A stretch of 64,000 nt of DNA, taken from positions 64,605,994 to 64,669,993 of the forward strand of contig NC_053045.1 of assembly GCF_003473485.1 (NCBI RefSeq). The letters run 5' to 3'. Both the position numbers and the translations under genes were made by a program. The notes beneath the pieces were generated by a model. It was not told the DNA's origin, did no database searches, and saw nothing but the letters and a program-made list of their open reading frames with translations. The DNA comes from Medicago truncatula (lineage: Eukaryota; Streptophyta; Magnoliopsida; Fabales; Fabaceae). This document shows, in pieces, positions 51,828 to 64,000 of this stretch (the first letter of the stretch is position 1; every line of letters begins with the position of its first letter).

Positions 51828-53829
51828 ATGGCTCTGGTAAGTGAACTCTTTTCATTCATTCCCTTCATTCATCGATCTAATCTAACCCTAATATCAATTA
51901 GATCCTTCATTCCGGGAAATCAACAAAAATGCTTACAAGGCACGCATTGCAGCTGAATATGCTTCTGTCCAACTTCAATTGACTCCCAATTTTGAGATGG
52001 GTGTCTCTAACAAGACACCTCAATTTCTCGACATGAATCCTCTTGGCAAGGTTCCTGTCTTGGAAACCCCTGATGGTCCTGTCTTTGAGAGCAATGCTAT
52101 TGCTCGTTATGTTGCCAGACAAAACAACAACAACACTTTGTATGGTTCTTCTTTGATTCAATATGTAAGTCTTGTTTTCTTCTTTTAATTCTATTCTATT
52201 TCTTTATTATTTCTTCTATGTATTCAACTATTCATTCTCTTGTTCTTTCAGGCTCAATTGAACAATGGATTGATTTTCATCCTTGGAGGTTGATTCTAAT
52301 ATTAACAAGTGCTCTATCCAAGATGGGATATGGGGTTTACCTTCCTCCAGTAAGTCTTCTCTCCTCAACATTTTCCATACACTGAACTCTATTTAGAATC
52401 AATATTATATAATAATTGTAAATAGATGATTAGACATATCCAGCAATCCATGCCACACCGTATCCCAAACTTATTTAAATTAATTGGATATTTCTCAGAT
52501 GTGTATGTCAGAGAATCTTAAAGAGTGTTAGATATGTATCGACACGGATACTTCACCCTAGTTGGTTTATTTCTATGAAGCACGAACATTCCTCCGATTA
52601 TAGGCGTGTCCCGGTCTGAAATTGACACATATGATACCCTGAATTATATGATTTTCTCAAATTGTTAGCGGTGTCAACGTGTCGGTGTCCATATCTGTGC
52701 TTCATAGGTTTATTTACATCTTCAATATTTTTGTTCTTGTTAACATCTTGTTGCTATGATATTTTATCCTGATCTTAATTATTTTTCTGGATGAAGGCTG
52801 AAGAGATTGCAATTACTGGCCTGAAGAGAGCTTTGAATGCTTTGAACACTCACCTTGCCTCCAATACTTACCTAGTTGGCCACTCTGTTACCCTGGCTGA
52901 CATCATAACGACATGCAATTTGTATGTTGGTTTCACCGTCTCTTTGTCAAGAGCTTCTCCTCAGAGTTTCCTCATGTTGAGAGATACTTTTGGACCTTGG
53001 TCAATCAGCCAAACTTCCGCAAGATATTAGGCCAAGTCAAGCAGCTGAAGCTGTACAACCTCTTCAATCTGCAAAGAAGCCTTCCCAGCCTAAAGATTCT
53101 AAGGCCAAGGTAAACGACGACCCAAGAAGGAGGCCAAGAAGGTGCCAGAAAAGCCGAAAGAAGAAGCAGAAGAAGAGGCACCCAAGCCAAACCCAAGAAT
53201 CCACTTGATCTTCTTCCTCCAAGCAAGATGATACTGGATGACTGGAAAAGACTCTACTCGAACACTAAAAACAACTTCAGAGAGGTTGCTATCAAAGGTA
53301 TTGTTATTGTGTCCCCTTTGATGTTATTGTTTTCAATTTTGTGACTGTTCATTGTGAAATTTGCGGTTCTATATATTCCCTCAAAGAATGTCAAAGATTT
53401 TTATAAGACATACATAGGCAAAATCGTTTTAAATCCGTCTTCTATCTTGCAGGATTTTGGGACATGTATGATCCTGAAGGGTACTCTCTTTGGTTCTGTG
53501 ATTACAAATACAATGATGAGAACACTGTTTCCTTTGTGACATTGAACAAGGTTGGTGGATTTCTTCAGCGGATGATTTAGCCCGCAAATATGCTTTGGAA
53601 AGATGCTTGTTATCGGTTCTGAGCCACCTTTTAAGGTAAAAGGGTTGTGGCTTTTCCGTGGGCAAGAAATCCCTAAATTTGTGATGGATGAATGCTATGA
53701 CATGGAGCTGTATGAATGGACAAAGGTCGACATCTCAGATGAAGCTCAAAAGGAGCGTGTCGGTCAGATGATTGAAGATTTTGAACCTTTTGAGGGGAAC
53801 CTCTGTTGGATGCCAAGTGCTTCAAGTGA
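51828..53829 (+). CDS. Elongation factor 1B gamma subunit, frame broken
   Basis: Five coding exons: 51828-51836, 51902-52164, 52252-52349, 52797-53297 and 53453-53829. The first encodes only MAL; the tiny first exon and the leader intron suit the plant family. Domains: GST N-terminal (MGVSNKTPQFLDMNPLGKVP, ESNAIARYVAR), GST C-terminal (HLASNTYLVGHSVTLADI), a Lys/Glu/Pro linker, and the EF1G domain (YDPEGYSLWFCDYKYNDE, FRGQEIPKFVMDECYD, ending AKCFK). It is the structural, GST-like subunit of the eEF1B exchange factor that recharges eEF1A with GTP in the cytosol (Arabidopsis AT1G57720 type). By hand, about twelve single-base losses, each in a short homopolymer, break the frame: one in exon 2, four in exon 3, four in exon 4 and three in exon 5. 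Introns and splice sites are normal, so it is not a processed pseudogene. Confidence 0.9.
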
Positions 53830-56320
53830 ATTTTTATTTGTCGACAAAAGTGAAATTGCAAGGATATGTTTGTGTTCATTTTTGATAGCTTCTTTCCTAT
53901 CTCAGTTTCATGGAAGAACTAGCTGAAATTTGATTTGAGACATATTTAAACCTTTAAGTGCTTGACAAAGACTAGAAGTACTTTTTAGTATGTATGAAAA
54001 TGAAATTCATGGATTCATGTTTTCTCCCGCCCCCTCGTTTGATGGGTTCGAAGGTATTTTGTTAAATTAAAAGCGGCAACAAGACAAATAGATAATTCAC
54101 GTTTGATGGGTTTCTTTTTTTTGAAGAAGCGTTTGATGGGTTTCTCTCCAACGCAGGTTTTACGTTGTGTTTTTAAAACAATTTGTTTTGTTCCAAGCGT
54201 TGGAGAGAAATGACATGAAACTGTGTCAATAAAGCAAATACTTTATCATAGAAAGTATAATTTGTGGGGATTAATTGTAGTGTCCATTTAAAATAAGTTA
54301 AGAACAAAACTTTGGTTTTTGAATTAGAGTAAATAGAGACGAGTGTTATCTGGACCCATAAAAAATAATTTAGAACACAATTTGGTCTAGCAGTGTTCAC
54401 GTTAAGGTGCGAGAAAGATAAATAGATAGATATTGTGGGAAAGATAAATCCATGCTACACATTAATTAGCAAGCAAAGTCCTATATTTAAAGACAGGGTT
54501 CACATGTAGAAATGTATTTCTACATTTTTTAAAGAAATATACTGAGCTAAAATATGATTAACCATTCATATAATTTTTTACGTAATTCATATGTTTTTAT
54601 ATTGGATGTTGAGTCAACGACGGATCCATGGATCCATAAATTTTAAATAAGTGGAGTCAAAGTTATATCATAAAAATTATATAGAATTGTATAATTGCAT
54701 AAGCGTGTAAAAATTATATAAGTTATGTTTATAATAATTGCTCTAAAATGTTGATTTTTGAAAATATTTTTCCATTTGTAGCAAAGTATAAAAAAATATA
54801 ACACTAATTAATTATTTTTTTATCCAGCAACGTCAATCATAGTCTTTTTCAACAAATTCTTTTCATCCACCAATGTCAATCAGAGAGTCTTTTTCAACAA
54901 ATATAAGAATAATATATAATATAATAGAAATGTTATGATCTTCCTAATAGAGATGCTATAAGAGAATTGATTAAAGATTTCATAAAGAAAATTTTATCTT
55001 AAAATAAGCGTTATTTTTATCAATATAATAATTCCAAATATTTATAAAAAATTACTTCTTTTGATTTCTACACAAGTGCTCTTAGAATACTCGTTAGATT
55101 TTTCTTAGTTTTGTAATTTTTGTAGTATTATGAATGGACTATGTGAAGACAATAACACTCCCTCCGTCCTTATTATAAGCAGCAATTGACTTTTTAGGTT
55201 CATTGTATAAGTAATGTATCTAGTCTATATTTATAACGAGGTACATTAATTATTCAATGAACTTAAAAAGTCATTTGTTGCTTATAATAAGGACCCGAGG
55301 AATACTATATAAGTGGGGTCAAACTGCATAAAATATAGTCTTGAGTTAAAAATACAATAAGCAAGTGGAATAAGTGGGGTCGGCTGACCCTATTGCCCTC
55401 GCATTGAATCTGTCCCTATGTAGAGTAGAGTATAAAAGTCCCCGTAATTTAACTCATTGTAACACATTGCAAAATCTTTTTATTTTTATTTTTTAAATGA
55501 GAGGTAACACATGAACAAGTCAATTTTTTCTTTTTTAAAAGAGTGATTTTATAGGTGATAAACAAATAGAAAATAACTTCAGGTTTTTTTTTTTGAACAC
55601 AAACGTACCACATATGGTTCATTTGTTTTAGCTTTTTTATTTTTATTAAAATAACACCTTTTCATTTTAAATGTTTGCTTAGAATTTAAAAAAAAATCAT
55701 ATTTTTCATAAAAAAACAATTTTTTACTCTAAAATGAAATGCTATTAGGGTTAACCTTTCCTAAATCATAACAAGTAAAAATCATTTCAAATTTTTTTTT
55801 TTTAAATATTAGGAACACTATATTAAATCTTTTAAAAAAATCTATCAATTGTATTTCAAAGTTGAAAAAAACGCACCCATAATCTCATGTCATATGAAAT
55901 TTAGTTCTTACTCTAAATAATATAAATACTTTTAACACTTGCATACAATTATATTTCATTATTTATCACGATTTAAATATGAATCAAAATTAATAACTTT
56001 TGGACTGATAAATCATTTATTGTTAAACATTTATAATCATATTAGAATGTATTTTATGTTTAAAGAATATTATTGTTTCGGGTCATAAGTGTAGATATTA
56101 GAGACAACTGAGTCAACAAAATTGATATATTAAAATTAATTGGATAAAAGATTGTCTTTTATATTTAAGCCTGGAGAAAGTATTAGTTTAGGTGAATGTT
56201 TTTGAAGAGGATATTGAAAGAAAGGAAATTGGGTAGGGTAGTGACGTGGCTAAACTGAAGACAGGAGTTGCAACTTGAAAAGAAACAACAACATAATATT
56301 TGATTTGGTGTTTGGTTTCC
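53830..56320. other. Intergenic region with one MITE
   Basis: AT-rich spacer between two plus-strand genes. A Stowaway-like element at 55157-55305 is the only recognised feature. A short duplicated phrase (cgtttgatgggtt, at about 54037, 54101 and 54130) occurs downstream of eEF1B gamma. Confidence 0.55.
55157..55305. repeat. Stowaway-like MITE
   Basis: Starts actccctccgtccttattat and ends with the inverse ataataaggacccgaggaat. Inner arms (aattgactttttaggttcat and atgaacttaaaaagtcattt) also pair. The ctccctccgt end is typical of plant Stowaway/Tc1-mariner MITEs. Confidence 0.75.
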
Positions 56321-58657
56321 ATGCTATGCCATGCCATGAATGCGATGAGGGGTGTAAGTGTTGGTGTGTTTCCTTGTAATGTAATGAGAGTGAGAAAATA
56401 CTGTTCAAGAATTGATGATGATCATCATCATAGTCATAGTAATGGGAGGATTAGGAAAGGTGGGGTTGTGGTGCGAAACAGCAGCAACAAAGTAGATGAA
56501 ACAGAAACAGATGTAATTGTGATTGGGAGTGGTATTGGTGGACTGAGTTGTGCAGCACTGTTGGCAAGATATGAACAAGATGTTGTCGTTTTCGAAAGCC
56601 ACGACCATGCTGGAGGTGCTGCTCATTCTTTTGATGTCAAAGGCTATAAGTTGATTCCGGTCCATCATTATTCTCTGGTTGCAGTCAAGAGGTCCACAGG
56701 CTAACCTCTTGCTCAAGTTCTTGATGCTTTGGGAGAGTCCGTCCCCTGCGCTACTTATGATTCATGGATGTCCATGTACCTGAAGCTGATTTCTTGTCAC
56801 GCATAGGTCCTACTGAGTTTTTAAAGGACCTTCACAACTATGCAGGTCCTGAAGCTGTTCAAGAATGGCAGAAGCTTTTGGATGCTGTACTTCCCTTGTC
56901 TACAGCTGCAATGGCTCTTCCCCCTCTATCTGTTAGAGGAGATTTCGGTGTTCTTTACACCGCTGCTGCTAGATATGCCCTTCTCTTTTCAATACCTTTT
57001 TCCAAATGGGTCCTCAGGCTGCTCTTCGTTCCACACAACTTCTCTCACCTTTTTCCCAAATACTTGACTCTTTGCAACTAAAGAATCCTTTCATACGCAA
57101 TTGGATTGACTTACTTCTTCTTGCTTGCTGGTGTCAAATCTGATAGTATATTGTCTGCAGAGATGGTACTATATTTCACATATCTCCAGTTGCCATTACC
57201 ACTCATCAATGTGCAATCATTTATTTATATCATTAAATTATTTACGACCACAATAACAAGTTTCTATCTTCTTCATTTTTTTTTGTGCAGATAGATTATT
57301 AACAGTGTGCATACACATAAATCTCTAAAGGGACTTTTGTTAATTTTGATTCCTGCTGTTCACTTAGAGACAGTAGTAGACTGATTGACCAATTTCATTT
57401 CTTAAAAATCACCTAAAAGCAGCAGTTAAATGGATAGAAAACTAACGAAATAGCGCTGGTTGAAACATTAGTGAAACGTCATTGCTAATATTTTATTGAT
57501 GACAAAACAGTTGCTCTCCCTTCCCTCAGGTTACATGTTTGCAGAATGGTACAAACCAGGGGGCTGTCTTGAGTACCCCTTGATGGAGCTGCAGGTATTG
57601 TTGATGCTCTTATACGAGGACTAGAGAAGTTTGGTGGGCGGATTTCTCTTCAAAGTCACGTGGAAAGATTGTTGTTGAAAATGACAGAGCATTGGAGTGA
57701 AGCTGAGAGCGGCCAAGTAAGTATATTAATTTGAATGAATATTGATATGAAAATATCGACTTTATCATCTGCTATGCTTGCTGCAGTTCATACGTGCCAA
57801 GAAGGCTGTTGTGAGCAATGCATCAATGTGGGATACTTTAAAATTGCTCCCTCAAGAAGTTGTTCCAAAGTCTTACTCAAATAGGATTAACACGACTAGT
57901 CAGTGCGAATCTTTCATGCATCTCCATTTGGGATTTGATGCTGAGGTGAGGTTTGATGATTTGTTTTAGTTAGTCTTTCACTTGCCATGCATCTGTTTGA
58001 AGTATTCAACATCGAGTGAGCAGGGTATACGCAGCGATCTAGGAATTCATCATATAGTTGTAAATGATTGGGAAAGAGGAGTTGATGCAGATCAGAATGT
58101 TGTGTTGATATCAGTTCCTAGTGTACTTACTCCTAATCTGGCACCTATTGGAAAACATGTGTTACATGCTTATCTTCCAGGAACTGAACCATTTGAGTTG
58201 TGGGAAGGACTTGATCGTAAGAGTGCCGAATACAGAAATCTTAAAGCTCAAAGATCAGAGGTATATATGAAATTGAATGAATGAATAACAGCAAGCAGCG
58301 TGTATGTGTTTTAATTAATGATTATTATTTCAAACAACAAATAGATAATGTGGAGAGCAGTGGAGAGAGCAGTGGGACCAGGATTCAGCAGGGAGAAATG
58401 TGAAGTGAAGTTAGTTGGAAGTCCACTCACACATCAAAGGTTTCTTCGGAGGAACAGAGGAACATATGGACCAGCTATACAAGCTGGTACAGATACCTTT
58501 CCTGGACATTCAACTCCAATTCCACACCTTTATTGTTGTGGAGACTCCACTTTTCCTGGCATTGGCGTCCTGCAGTTGCTGCCAGTGGTGCAATTGTAGC
58601 TAATTCACTAGTTTCGGTGTCTCAGCATTCCAGCTGCTTGATGCAATTGGCATTTGA
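56321..58657 (+). CDS. Carotenoid-isomerase-like FAD oxidoreductase, frame broken
   Basis: Five exons: 56321-57165, 57530-57716, 57787-57945, 58024-58260 and 58345-58657. The N-terminus has a presumed plastid transit region followed by the dinucleotide-binding motif DVIVIGSGIGGLSCAALLAR. Later conserved parts include PEADFLSRIGPTEF, SNASMWDTLKLLP, CESFMHLHLGFDAE, IHHIVVNDWERGVDAD, LTHQRFLRRNRGTYGPA and CCGDSTFPGIG near the FAD-binding C-terminus. It belongs to the CRTISO/phytoene desaturase-like amine-oxidase superfamily and matches AT1G57770 rather than true CRTISO; its reaction is not known to me. The chosen ATG is the first in frame; others at 56336 and 56345 are possible. About a dozen small homopolymer losses (six sites in exon 1, five in exon 2, two in exon 5) break the frame, while exons 3 and 4 are intact. 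Confidence 0.88.
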
Positions 58658-59695
58658 ATTCACGCATGATGCAATCTCACACATGAAATAGTACATAAAC
58701 TTTGTAAGGATCATTCTACAGATTTTATCTTGAGCAAGAATTTGCGGCTTTGCCCATCTACCAAGTATTAGAAACTCTTTCATTTGATACTTATAAATTC
58801 AGAATTTTGTGTCCTAACATTTGTTTTTGATGAACTTTTCTAAAACATCATATTTTGTATATATACATGGTTCTCTTATTGTCTAACCGTAAAGGCGAGC
58901 ATGAAAATGATTGAATGACTAACCAATTCCCCATGCACTACTGTTTATTAGGATAATATCGTAACAAATCTTCCAGCTAGGCGATCACACTTTTTGTACG
59001 TTCTCTTTCTTTTTCTTTCTTACATATGCTCTCCATTGTTTAGGCCTTGCATCATTCCATCCCGCTAACACATCGCCTTCAACCCTCTGCTAACATCACC
59101 TCCACCTTCACAATTAGCCCTCAAGGCTCATATCAGGGACGATAAGGTCCAGATTTTGGTTATTTTACCTATTTATTCAAAGCATTTATTAACTTGTTTG
59201 GCAAGTAATTTCAGGAAAAACCCCAATTTCATGTTTTTTATACTGTATGATATTATGAATTTAATTGGTATGCACCATTAGTATAAAGTTGTTTACACCT
59301 GCATCCAACCACATCTTACCAAATAAGATATTTACGAGTACAAAGATATTTTCATGAACAAAACACCATACACAAATTATAGGTTTGGCATCAAGGTTAA
59401 TATGCTATCCTTTACCATGTTTACCTAGTGCAACATGATTAATATGCTACACTTTGTCTATGCTTGAATAAACTCTCTACTCTGCCTACCTAGAAATTAA
59501 TATGCTATCCTTTACCATTTACCTAGTGAGTGCAACATGATTATTATTGAGGTCCAGTTCATACTCAATGGTCCAAAAAAGGGCTCTTGTTTGTTTCAGG
59601 GATGAGAAGGCTCAGCTCCCTTTACTCCTAAGAATGACCAAATCTCTGAAGTGCATAGCAGATACAGCTTTCTTCCATGTAACTCTGACACTCAA
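58658..59695. other. Convergent 3' intergenic region
   Basis: Lies between the 3' ends of the FAD oxidoreductase (plus) and the helicase (minus). It holds a direct repeat of about 43 bp (taatatgctatcctttacca...gcaacatgatta) at 59398-59441 and 59498-59542. Nothing else was recognised. Confidence 0.6.
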
Positions 59696-62600
59696 TCATT
59701 TAGGCACACTGCCTTCTTCTAAAAGAAGATTGATGATAGACTTAATGATCTCATCATTTAGAACGATCACATTCTGAAAACAAACAAACAAAAAATAACC
59801 GTGTCGTTACTACAACAAAATAAAACAAATAGCATTAAGTTACCATACCATACAAATTACAGAAGAATATAAGCTTTAAGTTAATATAACTGAAACAATA
59901 TTAAGGTAGATTTTGATGCATTAAAACCAGCGAAGAGGATAAGAGAAACATGATGGGCAACGGGAAAGCTTCAAGACATTCAAAATATCATTAGAAATGG
60001 AATATATCTATAAAGTGGTACCTCTGGTTTTCTAATAAGTTCCTTCAAAATGGAATGTAGAGTCAACCGTAGCTCCTTGAACAAGACAGCTATTTGGGCA
60101 GGTGCATTCAATTTTAACCATCCATCGATGATGACTAGTCCAGTCTATCATGTAAAGGAAAGAAAGTTCAAAACAAACAAGAATTTCACACTTGAATGAG
60201 CAGCATTAAACAATCTAGAGAGAGAGCTAACACATGGTTCTGTTTCCTCCGATTAATAATTAGCCACAAAGATCTCTTTTGGTTCCATGTCAGAGATAGT
60301 AAATATTTTTCAATTAGGCGTTTGTTGCATGTTATTATTTTCCTATTTAGTTGAATTAGTAAATAGGTGAAAATTAGAAAGCAAGGTTCTAAACCCATCA
60401 AAAAAATATGATTCAAATGTGGGGATTACTTAGAATTATAAAGAATTTTTTAGAATAAGATTAGAATGTCAACAAAGTCCCCATGACTAATTCAACTACG
60501 AATACTTAGAGGAAAAAGCATCAAAACAAGTCTAAACTAGAGAACAGGCACCCACAAAATGAGCATTAAGAACAATTATTACCCCAAAATTTTGAAGGCA
60601 AGTTGGCAAATAAAATAAATGGTATCAAGAATTTCAATAATCATGGTATTTTTCTCAATACTTCAGTTTCATTGACTGGTTTGTGAACATGAGGACCGAC
60701 AAACCTTGGCATAAACACCATAAAACGATAAAAGGTGCAAAAGAGTATTTTTTCCGCAATAAAACTTAAATAAAATGGTGTATTGTTTCTGAATTTCATT
60801 GTGAAATTTCGGAAAAATAGTGAACAACTTTGAATGGACAAGATCACAGTCAAGGCTTAAAAAAATATCAAATCTAGTATTTTAGGAATGATTTTATAAA
60901 TCTAGAAAAAAAAGAAATAAATATAACATGAATAAGTCTATCTTAGCCCCATGAGTATGGTCTCTAGCCATTGCCATAAGTATAATTTATTTGGGAATAG
61001 AGTAATAGAATATGTACCTGATGCTGAACATTGATTGACCCTCCAAAGAGCAAAATTGAGTATGGAGAAATGACTGAAGTATCTCGTAAAAATATTTTGT
61101 TCGTTTCAACCTGAAAATTTTAACATTTACGTCATTTACATGTAAACAGATTGATTATAAATGTACAGGTTTGATGTATATATTTTATATATTACTTGAA
61201 GGGGTGTTTTAGAATTAGTGTAAACAGGATAATGATGCAATTACATTAATTAGGAAAAATATAAATCCTTATATTTACGCTCTTTATATATTCTCCTGTA
61301 TGTAACTGATGTATGCAATTGAGACAAAATTCACTTTCTCAAAATATTAAACTGAGTAAGAAAATTTAGCCAGGCACATAATTTCTCTAGAAAGAACAAC
61401 CAAACTAGTTACAGGGTTATTAATTATTTTAGAATTGTAAACACATACTGCTATCTGTTTTAGACAAAAGGAGTAGAGAAAAAAAATTAGAACTTCGAAT
61501 ATTATTATTAGTAATTTGATAGCTTGATACTAAAGACTGAACGCTAATTCCCATTTATAGCGATACATAGTCTCAATCTAAAATAAATAGGGAAATCAGG
61601 AAATAAACGGACTCGTAATATCAAACCAAGCTGGAAATACCATGTTGAAATTATGCAATTTTGACAAAAGGAGGAGAGAAAAAAAATAAGAACTTTTTTT
61701 GGTGGTGGCCGGGATTCGAACCCAGACCTTGCATATATTATGCATTGTCCTTACCAATTGAGCTAAGCTCACGGGGACAAAAAAAAAAAAAAAAACTTTG
61801 AATATTATTGTCAATAACTTGATAAATACTTTTTTCTATAATATACTTGATTAGTCCTTACCATCTGAGCTAAGCTCACAGGGACAAAAAAAAAACTTTG
61901 AATATTATTGTCAATAACTTGATAAATACTTTTTTCTATAATATACTTGATACAAAATGGTGAACACTAATCCAAATTTATAGTTAATAACATTGAATAT
62001 TATTGCTAATAACTTGATAGGAAAGACCGAACACTAGTCCCCGTTGTAAGGATACATAGACTTAATCCTAAATAAATAGAGAAATTAAGAAACAAATCAT
62101 AATATGTAATATAAAAAACTAATCCAAAGAGATAATCTACGATACTCTAAGATTATAAACAAATCGTAAGAACTAAACTAAAATTCTCTAATATATTCTA
62201 AGATATTTTATAATATTGATATACGTATTATTACATTACATTGATTTCAAAGCAACAAACTAAATGAACAAACTTAAAGAGATAATACATTTCCAAATTA
62301 TGTTCAAGCAACATTTTAAGCAAAAAAGGAATCTTAACAAAGTTCAGCAAAAACTTTACAAACCTTTTCAAGGAAGACAAGAAAGGGTACTTGAATGCTT
62401 TTGTGCTACTGTTGATAGAAGACGGGTGGACATGAACTTCTCTTCTTCCATCAAACCAGACTCTATGACTAGAATTCGCAGTGCTAGGAGACTGCTTAAG
62501 GCTGGTGAGAGCTGCTGAAACAATACCTTGTTCACCAGCTGCTACATTGGGGTATAAACCTGCACATAGTATAGCCTGCAAGGGTACACTCAGAGATCTT

Positions 62601-63245
62601 TGCTTGAAATAACATCTGATCATGAGATTTTGTCATTATTTTTTTCAACATCACTTCTATACCACTTCTAATTTCTGTATAGGATAGATAGGTCATGAAA
62701 TAGGAGGTTTAGAGAATGAGTATCCTTGTACAAGGACTGACCCTTGGCCCAATTTTCCCAAGAAATACAAATGGATTACTCTTTCAAATGATATGTAATA
62801 AGACTATTATTCGTATTCTAGACATGGAAGACACAGATTGCATAAAAATAAAAAATAGAAGTCCGATAACAATTAGAAAATGTAAGATGCTTTAGTTTTG
62901 CAGAATCTTGGGTCAAGCCTTTCACTTAGGTGGTAAACTCAACTAGGACATAACAAAAGAGATAGAAAAAGTCAAGGCATAAACTCAACTAGGACACTGC
63001 AAAATGAAGGAAATGACATCATATTTTAAACATAACTTGGAGAACAGATACAAATGGCTAAGTGAGAGAATCACAGAACATCACCTTAAAGATTTGGCGA
63101 AAAAGAAGCAAGCATTGTCTAAAAGTTATAACTAAATATACTCAAGCCTTACCTTTAGAATTGACGGGTGATGTGCATACATATTAAATGGTTGTGATGA
63201 ATCAGAAAGCCACCTGTCAAGACTTCCTATCTTTCTTCCATCCAT
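59696..63245 (-). CDS. DExH7-type DEAH-box RNA helicase, 3' part only
   Basis: The last five exons of a minus-strand gene whose 5' part lies beyond the right edge: 63245-63153, 62575-62364, 61110-61018, 60144-60022 and 59773-59696 (stop at 59698-59696). They encode the C-terminal HA2/OB-fold region that follows the helicase core: LSDSSQPFNMYAHHPSILK, AILCAGLYPNVAAGEQG, HVHPSSINS, the exon starting VETNKIFLRDTSVISPYS, LFGGSINVQHQ, GWLKLNAPAQIAVLFKELR, and the end LLLEEGSVPK. This matches the DHX29/DExH7-like family (AT1G58060 type), thought to act in RNA processing or translation. One base appears missing in exon 62575-62364 (212 instead of 213 bases, near FLVFLEK), again in a homopolymer. Motifs I-VI are not in the window. 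Confidence 0.9.
61690..61790. repeat. tRNA-derived (SINE-like) repeat in helicase intron
   Basis: Contains ccgggattcgaacccagacc, tgcatatattatgcat and taccaattgagctaagctcac followed by a poly-A run. It shares this order and orientation with the copy at 43.3-43.4 kb, so both belong to one dispersed family. Confidence 0.65.
61747..61952. repeat. Tandem duplication, about 105 bp unit
   Basis: The stretch from gtccttaccaattgagctaa to tctataatatacttgat is repeated directly after itself, offset by 107 bases (second copy starts at 61854). The copies differ in a few bases and in the length of the poly-A run. It lies in the intron between helicase exons 62364 and 61110. Confidence 0.85.
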
Positions 63246-64000
63246 CTGAAGTGGTTGTCCAGATTATACATCAGAGAAAATAACAAACAAAGCATTCACA
63301 CTTACAATTTTATCAAACTTTTGACATACTGCTTACACAAATATAATGCTATCCTATGTGCAGTGCACTATAAGCAAGGTATATCCTTAATAGCACTTAA
63401 ACATAGAAAACATATGTAGGAATATTTGTAATAATATAAATAGTCTAAGAAAAATGGTATTTTGACATCAATATTTGATGTCAAATATGGTGTAATTTGT
63501 TTTTGTCTATTTCTGAAATGCGTGTAAGTTGTAGATAAATATGTGTATATCCTTTTGCCATCAAACGAGCTTTGAAATGATCAATATGATCATTAGGTCC
63601 AACCTTCACTATATAAACCCCACGAAAACCAATGATCGTCATTTCAGAATGCAAGGGAACATGTTTATAAGTGCATTGGACAGCAACGCTGCCATTTAAT
63701 CTGTTTCTTTTTAATTGTCACCTTTTGACTTTTTACACAAACCAAGACAACAAATACATTTTACTATTTTTGATACAACAATTTATCTTTTTCCTATAAT
63801 AGCCCTAATCATTTAATATCTCATTTCATATATTTTTCTCTCTCTGCAATAAATAAATAAGGGTAATATAAGAAAAACAACATTTAATGTTGTATTAAAC
63901 TTTGAAAGTGACAGTTAATTAGAAACAAAAAATTTCTGCAAAAGTGAAAATTAAAAGGGAACAGAAGGAGTGCTTAATAAAAGGCATCAAACCTGATTTA
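63246..64000. other. Helicase intron to window edge
   Basis: Presumed intron of the helicase gene. The last bases read, on the minus strand, aaatcag followed by gtttg, which could be the end of the next upstream exon (about 63994-64000), but too little is visible to confirm it. No repeat was recognised. Confidence 0.35.

Overview
This is a nuclear DNA window from a flowering plant. The genes have many GT-AG introns, the spacers are AT-rich and packed with short inverted-repeat elements, and the protein families are plant-specific. The repeats (foldback elements with 'agtccctataaa' or 'taccccctgaaatt' arms, and the 'cataagctgttttcataa' element) look like those I associate with temperate legumes such as Medicago, Trifolium or Pisum. 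The species is an inference; the sequence does not prove it.

Layout: (1) 0.6-1.4 kb, a plus-strand short-chain reductase resembling plant pterin aldehyde reductase. (2) 2.8-7.05 kb, a minus-strand plastid-type FemAB/GNAT-like N-acyltransferase in 5 exons. (3) 7.1-11.8 kb, repeats, including a 1.17 kb element with arms of about 280 bp. (4) 11.87-22.18 kb, an 18-exon minus-strand DRP2-type dynamin with GTPase, PH and GED domains. (5) 22.2-28.9 kb, an accessory block: an 843 bp element with near-identical 70 bp inverted repeats, a decayed retroelement C-terminal region, and a 1405 bp Mutator-like element with an exact 9 bp target duplication. (6) 28.9-31.56 kb, a broken endogenous pararetrovirus fragment (Caulimoviridae), followed by two foldback elements. 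(7) 32.8-36.16 kb, a CLC-c-type chloride channel/transporter in 7 exons. (8) 36.2-44.6 kb, repeats, including the 3' end of a Helitron with the last part of its helicase. (9) 44.66-49.99 kb, a GBA2-type glucosylceramidase (GH116) in 19 exons. (10) 51.8-53.8 kb, eEF1B gamma. (11) 56.3-58.7 kb, a carotenoid-isomerase-like FAD oxidoreductase. (12) 59.7-64 kb, the 3' part of a DExH7-type RNA helicase that runs off the right edge.

The genes are unrelated single-copy housekeeping genes, not a pathway or cluster. From memory of Arabidopsis locus numbers, neighbouring pairs look like conserved microsynteny: reductase with DRP2, CLC-c with GBA2, and eEF1B gamma with the FAD oxidoreductase and the helicase.

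The most striking signal is technical or mutational. All genes left of 36.2 kb have intact reading frames. The four genes right of 44.6 kb carry about thirty small losses, nearly all one base and all consistent with shortened homopolymer runs. This most likely reflects uncorrected sequence error in that part of the assembly. I found no convincing undescribed biological system; the mobile-element findings are the most useful biology.
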